Below are positions 57,838 to 64,000 of a DNA stretch of 64,000 bases, in pieces. Each line of letters starts with the position of its first letter. Position 1 is the first letter of the stretch. The stretch comes from Albugo candida (lineage: Eukaryota > Oomycota > Peronosporomycetes > Albuginales), in contig JBDOQK010000066.1 in NCBI GenBank assembly GCA_040437565.1, positions 62,001 to 126,000 of the forward strand, written 5' to 3'. Under the pieces are notes generated by a model. That model searched no databases. It was not told the origin of the DNA and saw only the letters and a program-made list of their open reading frames with translations. The translations under genes were made by a program, and so were the position numbers.

Positions 57838-57965
57838 CATCGACCACGAAATTGAACCGCTATCCCTGGATAATCCACAGCGTTGTCGGCAGTGGCAATG
57901 AATCGCTCTACTTCAGAGGTTCTTGCAGCCTAAACGGGCGGATCGTCCGAGGCGATGCTTATTTC
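57838..57965 (-). pseudogene. First-exon relic of the GH5-like gene (unit 2)
   Basis: The minus strand is clearly the same as exon 1 of the gene at 51427-54152. It reads SEVERFIATADNAVDYPGIA followed by VQFRGRC, against SEVERIIATADVAADYPGKA, VKYRGRR. It is joined at its 3' end directly to the ZZ relic, so a deletion has removed everything between GH5 intron 1 and the ZZ coiled coil. A stop near its start shows it is not translated as before. Confidence 0.75.
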
Positions 57966-58996
57966 TTTTTAGAAAGGATCAAGAAACAAGAGTGGGTCGA
58001 GTAAATTAGTTGATATTCTCGCGTATTGTTTACTGCTTCAATGGATTCATAACACCTTATTTGGGCTCCCTTTGAAGCACAAGATGATGCACACATGCAC
58101 CATCAGATCGAATCGACATGGTAAAGTGTAGAAAATCTACAGCTTCGTCCGGCCTTCAGGATGCTGCTTCCGTTCGGGATTAAGTATACCTAGCCCGACA
58201 TCAGAATGTGCATCCCGCCTTCGTGTGGAATCAGATAAGCATCGCTTTTTCGAATGCAAGCAAAGGACAGCGCAATTATGTTTGGGCTGCTCCCGCTTGT
58301 CATCAATTTTTTCATCCCGTTTACGTTAAACTAAAACTCCGTGTGCTATTGTGTCGTCTTTAGGGACACAACGGAAAGATTCTCAGCAAATTATCTCCGA
58401 TTTATGACTTACATTCGAGGCAGTGGCACTGCGCTTTGTCTTGAACGATCCGAATGGTCGTTTCTCAAATCAATGATCAGCAACTCCAATAGTTCCAGCA
58501 CTTTCCATGATCTACACCAAGTCTACTGCGTACATTCGGTACTTTCGAAGGCAGTGTAACAATCTGAACGAACGTATTCAGCTTAAAATGGTGAAATCGC
58601 TCGCTGATCTCTCATAAATTGAGCATCATTGCTGTGGATACGGCACCGGCGAGTAGAAGTGCAAGTGCAACTTCAATTAGCTCTAGCTTAATGTGGCGTA
58701 CACCAATTTCGATATGCTGTACCGCTACTACTAGAAAATCAGCCTTTTTGCACACAGTCCAGTACCGCAATTACATTCTACGAATAGAAAGACAATTACT
58801 GTGTCAACTCACCGATATTTTCATGGCGCCAATTGTATGTATTTTTTATTGAGATAGCCAAAGTTTCCTATAGGAGAGCCACTTAGTCGAATCCTAGTAA
58901 TTCAAACATCTCCAACAGAGTAGAGACAAAAAGAAAAGTAGTTAACAATTTGTACAATACATTACATCATATATTATGTATTGTGTCATACGCATT
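57966..58996. other. Spacer between unit 1 and the short secreted gene
   Basis: No supported gene. A hydrophobic minus-strand frame near 58610-58720 (KLELIEVALALLLAGAVSTA) might be a membrane-segment relic, but has no context. The last part is the promoter of the short secreted gene. Confidence 0.4.
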
Positions 58997-59722
58997 CACA
59001 ATTTTCTTATCAAAAGGGTACAATATGACGACAGCGAAAGAATTCCATCACAACGTCACGTGAGATGTAACGATGTTGTGAGGTCTTACATCCCACAAAT
59101 TCATTCTTTTTTTCATAAAATGACTTCTTTTTGCAAAATGAAATTTCTCCTTTTCATTTTCCAATTCACCAAACTCCAACATTTCCAACTGTCCGCATTG
59201 ACTATATCATATGACAAGAACCGTACGAATCGAAGCAGCTCTCTGTGGAATTCTCATATGTATGACTCCAAAAGTGTGTGGGAAGACTGCAGGTGGAAAT
59301 GTACCGACANNNNNNNNNNNNNNNNNNNNNNNNNNNNNNNNNNNNNNNNNNNNNNNNNNNNNNNNNNNNNNNNNNNNNNNNNNNNNNNNNNNNNNNNNNN
59401 NNNNNNNNNCACAATTTTCTTATCAAAAGGGTACAATATGACGACAGCGAAAGAATTCCATCACAACGTCACGTGAGATGTAACGATGTTGTGAGGTCTT
59501 ACATCCCACAAATTCATTCTTTTTTTCATAAAATGACTTCTTTTTGCAAAATGAAATTTCTCCTTTTCATTTTCCAATTCACCAAACTCCAACATTTCCA
59601 ACTGTCCGCATTGACTATATCATATGACAAGAACCGTACGAATCGAAGCAGCTCTCTGTGGAATTCTCATATGTATGACTCCAAAAGTGTGTGGGAAGAC
59701 TGCAGGTGGAAATGTACCGACA
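58997..59722. repeat. Unmerged contig overlap around the gap at 59310-59409
   Basis: Bases 58997-59309 recur at 59410-59722 (313 bp). The promoter and first 33 codons of the short secreted gene thus appear twice; only the right copy continues into the full gene. Confidence 0.9.
59047..59065 (+). promoter_or_regulatory. Conserved promoter block of the short secreted gene
   Basis: ATCACAACGTCACGTGAGA lies 146 bp before the ATG at 59211, and through the contig overlap again at 59460-59478 before ATG 59624. It is identical to the block before the long paralogue and at practically the same spacing. A pyrimidine run and GCAAAATG follow in both. Confidence 0.55.
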
Positions 59723-60280
59723 CCACTCAAAGAAGACCTTAATGATCATTCAACAATCCATCAGTTAAGGCCTTCCATCCGAGATGGGTACAAGATGAAT
59801 GATTCCCCGATTCAGACGCAAATCGACCATCCCGTCGATACAGATAAACAGCAAGTGGATTCAAAACTTGATCGTATGCAACGATTCGACCTCAAATACA
59901 CACCAGGAGCATCAAGCGATCCGTATTTGCCGAAAGTTACGATGCATCTCCTCAATGAATTAAAGCGCTTGGGTCAACCGCAAGCCAACACAGAGAAATT
60001 AAGTGAAATTCCTTCACTCGAAACCACCTCTGATCATCAAAAACCAAACCATCAGACGACGATCCAAACGTATCAGCTCAGTGACAACGTCGAGCCTTCA
60101 TCCTTTCCACCTGTCAAATATATACCACGCGACAGTCCATTCCGACAGGGTCTACGAAATTACCTCAAAGAAAAACGTGAAGCTCCAACAGCCCGACAGA
60201 ATTCCAACAACCCGCCTTCCACCGATTCTGCGTCGATTTCAGATCTCAATGAGTCTCCCGCTGACACTTTTCAAGAGTAA
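59624..60280 (+). CDS. Secreted Pro/Ser-rich protein (short paralogue)
   Basis: An intact frame of 218 residues with a signal peptide (VRIEAALCGILICMTPKVCG) followed by KTAGG, as in the long paralogue. It then has NDHSTIHQLRPSIRDGYKMN, SDPYLPKVTMHLLNELKR, and the shared carboxy end SPFRQGLRNYLKEKREAPT with PPSTDSASISD. It lacks the RPDKN/INQFP repeat body. Its HQLRP takes the place of the single amino-terminal MNQFP of the long protein. It is probably closer to the ancestral form. The truncated frame at 59211-59309 is the same gene shown twice by the assembly. Confidence 0.85.
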   Translation: MTRTVRIEAALCGILICMTPKVCGKTAGGNVPTPLKEDLNDHSTIHQLRPSIRDGYKMNDSPIQTQIDHPVDTDKQQVDSKLDRMQRFDLKYTPGASSDPYLPKVTMHLLNELKRLGQPQANTEKLSEIPSLETTSDHQKPNHQTTIQTYQLSDNVEPSSFPPVKYIPRDSPFRQGLRNYLKEKREAPTARQNSNNPPSTDSASISDLNESPADTFQE

Positions 60281-60383
60281 AGACTCGCTCTATCGGCTCA
60301 AGACAACAGGCTTCCGACTCTGAAGCCTTTTTATGTTTTTTATAATCTACATAAACGAGCCAAGCAATGAAAAAGAGCTTGAA

Positions 60384-62345
60384 TCACGACGGAATTGTCT
60401 GTGCGTCTGTCACCCAAATACGAAGCGTATCGAGCTGAGTGCTTTTATCACTTTCAATCTTGACTTTATCGTCTCCTTGTCCGCCTCGGAGAGGTTCCCA
60501 CTCTGTTTTAAGCTCAATATCACTTCGATGTCGCTGGAGCAAATCGCTAAGTAAGCGGACGAAAACACTTCGCACCTGAGGTGAAATCTGTGAGATTTCA
60601 AGCGCTCGGGCTCTCAGGTCTTTTGTCTGACGACATTGAAGCAAATCAGCGATCCACATGAGACAAAAGCTGAATTTCTTGAGATTCGCTTTGCAGATTC
60701 CAACTTGCAGCAATTTGATCAGTTCGTCTTCGTGCTTCAACAGCGTGCATTTCGTCACTACAATATCGCGAATCCGATCGAATAACGCGTCTTCCTGTTC
60801 TTTTCCGTGAAGTCCGTGTCCATAACACTTGTCACAAAGCTCATACGCTTCCTCTTTCTCGATATAGCACGTTCGACAGATCCATTTGAACCCGGATATT
60901 GGTCCTCGACCACATCCATCGCACATATCGCCTTCAGCAGCTCGTACTTCTCCATCCTCTCCGGCACCTAAACGAGTACCCGCTATTGGACCGCTCCGTT
61001 GTCGCTGGAAACGATCCTTTACATTCCCAACCATACTACCGACAAGTTTCTTTATCTTTCGCTGTTCCGTGCGATCTCGAAAACTGTTGGTCGATAGCGG
61101 TGCACTGATACGATCCTCCTGATCGATGAGCCCGGAATCGCGAGAAACGGGTACGTGCACAGACGCGTGACTAAGCGTTCGAGTGTGCGGACTGGCTGTA
61201 CGACTGTTCCCTGGAGGTCGGACGACGTGAGAATACCCTCGCGATCGTTTCGCTTTTCGATGACTCGATGTCAATTGCTTCTCTTCCAACGCATCGACAG
61301 GACGAGAAATGTACACCGCTTTATTGGGATGAAGCTGACGACTTCCGTGAGGAATAGAGACACGTTTTGATAAAGGAAGAGAGCAATCCACGCAATCAAA
61401 TAAATGCTCTTTTCGGTTTTCGATGCGATGGGAATTCGCTCGAGGCGCTTTTAATGTCGACGGCTGAGATTCCTTGGGAATGCTTTTGATAGCGTCGATA
61501 CTGTCCGGTCGTAAGGAACGCAACGAATCAATGCTCAAATCAATACATTTCATCGGAATTTGTGACTCGGAACGCACTTTCGGATCCTCCGTTTCCGTGT
61601 CAGGTTTCTCGCTCGCACTGCACATCACTTTGAGATCCATTGCCTTCTTTGTGTAATAACGCGCTTGTACCGACACCCGCGACGACATCCATTCATTTCC
61701 TGAGCGTATTTTCGGGCACAAGTACCGTGCGATCACTTGCTGCATTTCAGGACTCACATCTCTCAAAATAACGTCCCAATTGGTCTCATTCGATCGATTC
61801 TCATTGTCCATACTTTGTATTTTCTCCATAATTCGTTGTAATTTCTCGTCATTTTGACTCGGAAGCGATTGAATGAATTGCTTCTCTGCAGCCATTTCTG
61901 CTGCTTCCGAGAGCTCCTTCCAAGCTTTCCACGGAGCTGAATTGGTTGTAGACGTCAATTGCTCCTTTGGAGGCCATATATCCTCCTGCTGCTCCTGCTG
62001 GAGACGCTGGGCAATGTAGTGATACTTCTCCTTCCAATGCGTGATAACTTGTTCTAACTCTTCCAATCGCTGCTGCATGAGACGCACTTGCTGGTCTTTG
62101 AGCTGTACATAGTTTTCCTTTAGTGTGAAGCTTTTTGTGAGCTTACTGTTCTCAAGCTGGAGCGTATATAAATGCGTCTGGAGAGCTCCAAGGTTTTGGT
62201 GGAGGTTCAATGCATTTCCTGATGGTAATTGCGTAGATTGAGATGAACTATTGGGTGGATTTGATGAAGGATCCGATGGGTACGTTGTAACGCTATTTGG
62301 AGCTTGTGAGACGCCGGAATGGATGCGTGGTGATGCAAAAGACAT
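60384..62345 (-). CDS. Coiled-coil protein with a ZZ-type zinc finger
   Basis: A single-exon frame of 653 residues. Residues about 50-115 form a coiled coil (LKDQQVRLMQQRLEELEQVI). The middle is Ser/Arg/Lys-rich and low complexity. At about 475-515 lies a ZZ finger (CDGCGRGPISGFKWICRTCY, then YELCDKCYGHGLHG) with the expected Cys pairs. The end is predicted helical (LKKFSFCLMWIADLLQCRQT, FVRLLSDLLQRHRSDIE). ZZ fingers are protein-protein modules, some of which bind histone tails or N-degrons; which applies here cannot be told. It is convergent with the short secreted gene, with the two stop codons about 100 bp apart. A decayed relative lies at 57384-57837. ATG 62345 is the first in frame after upstream stops. 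Confidence 0.85.
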   Translation of the reverse strand: MSFASPRIHSGVSQAPNSVTTYPSDPSSNPPNSSSQSTQLPSGNALNLHQNLGALQTHLYTLQLENSKLTKSFTLKENYVQLKDQQVRLMQQRLEELEQVITHWKEKYHYIAQRLQQEQQEDIWPPKEQLTSTTNSAPWKAWKELSEAAEMAAEKQFIQSLPSQNDEKLQRIMEKIQSMDNENRSNETNWDVILRDVSPEMQQVIARYLCPKIRSGNEWMSSRVSVQARYYTKKAMDLKVMCSASEKPDTETEDPKVRSESQIPMKCIDLSIDSLRSLRPDSIDAIKSIPKESQPSTLKAPRANSHRIENRKEHLFDCVDCSLPLSKRVSIPHGSRQLHPNKAVYISRPVDALEEKQLTSSHRKAKRSRGYSHVVRPPGNSRTASPHTRTLSHASVHVPVSRDSGLIDQEDRISAPLSTNSFRDRTEQRKIKKLVGSMVGNVKDRFQRQRSGPIAGTRLGAGEDGEVRAAEGDMCDGCGRGPISGFKWICRTCYIEKEEAYELCDKCYGHGLHGKEQEDALFDRIRDIVVTKCTLLKHEDELIKLLQVGICKANLKKFSFCLMWIADLLQCRQTKDLRARALEISQISPQVRSVFVRLLSDLLQRHRSDIELKTEWEPLRGGQGDDKVKIESDKSTQLDTLRIWVTDAQTIPS

Positions 62346-62410
62346 GGCGATTCTATCGCCGAGCGCGTGAGAATCTCCGCAATGAGACCGCGCACTATTA
62401 AGGTAGTTAC

Positions 62411-62475
62411 AGTACGGTAGTTTGTAACATATTACTTACGGTACGACGCGCTCTATTGAGATTATTTACGGTACT
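62411..62475 (-). promoter_or_regulatory. Three TACGGTA motifs upstream of the ZZ gene
   Basis: TACGGTA occurs at 62413-62419, 62437-62443 and 62467-62473, 24 and 30 bp apart, within 130 bp of the ZZ start codon. The 380-bp intergenic region otherwise shows nothing. Repetition at this spacing suggests binding sites but is not proof. Confidence 0.35.
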
Positions 62476-62725
62476 TTTCACATGCGTTCTAAAAAGCGAA
62501 TTCGATGCGCTTTTTCGCCATAAATTCGTTCGTACATCCGCTGGTATCGCCATTTCCACTCGCCACCACACGCTCCTCCATCAATGACGTGTTATCCAAT
62601 AACACGGACGCTTCAAAAAGCATACAAACGCGAAAACAGCTTCAAAAACAGCAAAAAGCCTGGGAGCCTTACTACCCATCCAATCGCTTCCATGCGTCTC
62701 TATCGTTCCATACAAAGCCAATACC

Positions 62726-64000
62726 TCACCCAATGGATTCCGGTGGAGAACATACTCCCTGCTGACCATTCCGTATATTCCTCAATGCCGTATTCCCCGC
62801 GGGACCCGAGCTATTCGATCGTCTAAACGAAGGTGAGCTCGTCCTCCGTCTTCCACTCGCTCGTGTGTGAGCCTTATGATTCTGCACAGGATCACGTCTC
62901 GTACAAGGTCGAAGATACTCTGGAATAAGCGATTTCCATCGTAACTCACTATTCCAATCGTCTTTCTCCTCCACTCCGCTTCCATTCGCCTGTACCCACA
63001 GCTGACGAGGATGCAGCAGTAAGTCGGGTCGCCATCCATCCTCCCGTCCATACATTTTCCACGAATTCTGGAAAAACATCAATAACGCTTCCTCATCCAT
63101 CAGCACACGATCCAATCGCTCTCTTCCCTCCCGAAACATTCGCTGAAGACTCGGAAAGCGTTCAGGAACCACACTTCTCGCTAAATTGTTTCCCGGCTGT
63201 AACGGATCGATAATGTTCACACTTCGCACTGCAAAGACCGCATTTGCTTCCGCGGACAACGACACATCAAAGGAGCCAAAATACTCATTCAAACAACATC
63301 GTATCGCTTCGATATCCTCACGTGTGATCAAACAATTCGTCGATGCCGATTCCCATCCCGGCGGAATCATTCGACGCTGACCTTTGCATTGATATAATTG
63401 CGTCAGAAGAACGGGTCCGTACATTGTCCAAGCGCATTCCTGCCATGGGAATTGAGTCATCGTGTCCAAGAACAGATACAGAGCTTCAAGTGGATGCTGG
63501 ATTTGATACCCCCATCGATTGAATAGCGTCATCACAATCGTATTCACCGCATACGTCGAGAATGCGCCTTGCTTGGACCCCAACACGCCGCATCGTTCGC
63601 CTCGTTCCAGCAAGCAATCGTACACGCACCACGCTTTAATGAGCACCAAACTCTGTTTGAATAGATGCTGACGTCCGATACGAAGATCCATAGTGTCTAA
63701 AAGCACAAGCGCGCCAAGCGCTCCCACGCGATTCACAGTGAGATCCACAGACACATTATCGATCGTACATTTCACCACCCGAACGTCCGCATTGATAAAC
63801 GTCACATTTCGAACCGTATTGCCCGTAGGCGACGTACTGCTCATCCACGAAGGAGCCTGCACACTTGTCAATGCGCTGTTGAATTTTGGCTCCGTATTGA
63901 GATCGTTTGTCGCTGCAAAACAAAGCATTTGAATCACAGAGAAAAACCACGTCGATTCCATGGAGCGTGGTACCAGAAGACAAACATCTAAATCGGCATC
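62726..64000 (-). CDS. Non-canonical poly(A)-polymerase-like nucleotidyltransferase (amino end beyond window)
   Basis: The frame is open to the window edge and starts DADLDVCLLVP, the DxD part of a nucleotidyltransferase (polymerase-beta fold) catalytic site. VKCTIDNVSVDLTVNRVGAL supplies the third acidic strand. Then HLFKQSLVLIKAWCVYD, GSKQGAFSTYAVNTIVMTLF and VNIIDPLQPGNNLARSV match the PAP/OAS1 substrate-binding family known from plants and other eukaryotes, relatives of TRF4-type poly(A) or poly(U) polymerases. The substrate is unknown. The last 40 or so residues are Arg/Ser-rich and probably disordered. It lies 380 bp upstream of the ZZ gene on the same strand. ATG 63961 is internal; the true start lies beyond base 64000. 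Confidence 0.85.
   Translation of the reverse strand, partial: DADLDVCLLVPRSMESTWFFSVIQMLCFAATNDLNTEPKFNSALTSVQAPSWMSSTSPTGNTVRNVTFINADVRVVKCTIDNVSVDLTVNRVGALGALVLLDTMDLRIGRQHLFKQSLVLIKAWCVYDCLLERGERCGVLGSKQGAFSTYAVNTIVMTLFNRWGYQIQHPLEALYLFLDTMTQFPWQECAWTMYGPVLLTQLYQCKGQRRMIPPGWESASTNCLITREDIEAIRCCLNEYFGSFDVSLSAEANAVFAVRSVNIIDPLQPGNNLARSVVPERFPSLQRMFREGRERLDRVLMDEEALLMFFQNSWKMYGREDGWRPDLLLHPRQLWVQANGSGVEEKDDWNSELRWKSLIPEYLRPCTRRDPVQNHKAHTRASGRRRTSSPSFRRSNSSGPAGNTALRNIRNGQQGVCSPPESIG

Overview
The window looks like a gene-sparse, repeat-laden contig from a white-rust oomycete (Albugo, most likely A. candida). The evidence is small spliced genes with short GT..AG introns, oomycete-type Mutator-like transposases, several secreted low-complexity or repeat proteins, and two relatives of a Cys-rich secreted protein whose first motif fits Cx2Cx5G, the signature of Albugo 'CCG' effectors. 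The organism call is inference from these features.

The assembly contains fourteen 100-base N gaps. At seven of them the sequence left of the gap is repeated, essentially verbatim, right of it (21 to 735 bp). These are contig overlaps that were never merged and should not be counted as tandem duplications. In the GH5-like gene, collapsing such an overlap gives a reading frame that is consistent across five exons.

Layout. 1-175: part of a second NDUFA12 copy. 2.1-6.2 kb: decayed Cys-containing reading frames and an interrupted Cx2Cx5G signal-peptide protein. 6.25-11.98 kb and 23.84-31.98 kb: arms of a large inverted duplication. Each arm carries relics of a DNA transposase (probably hAT), a BTB-ankyrin-FYVE protein of the rabankyrin-5 type and a CDK10/11-type kinase. 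Between the arms lie an interrupted copy of the Cys-module protein, a spliced NDUFA12 gene, an intact secreted protein with a 52-residue doublet, a kinesin pseudogene and unidentified coding relics. 36.3-38.2 kb: the fuller Cys-module protein. 38.5-49 kb: a C2CD5-like pseudogene, a Ty1/copia fossil, a MITE-like element and two different Mutator-like transposase relics.

51.4-64 kb is the live, gene-dense part. It holds a five-exon membrane-anchored GH5-like protein lacking its catalytic residues, two paralogous secreted Pro/Ser-rich proteins, a coiled-coil/ZZ zinc-finger protein and a non-canonical poly(A)-polymerase-like nucleotidyltransferase that runs off the right edge. The first three form a unit, GH5(-) secreted(+) ZZ(-), that has been duplicated in tandem. 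Unit 1 kept GH5 and lost ZZ; unit 2 kept ZZ and lost all of GH5 but its first exon. Both units keep a secreted gene, and the two secreted genes share a 19-bp promoter block at almost the same distance from the start codon.
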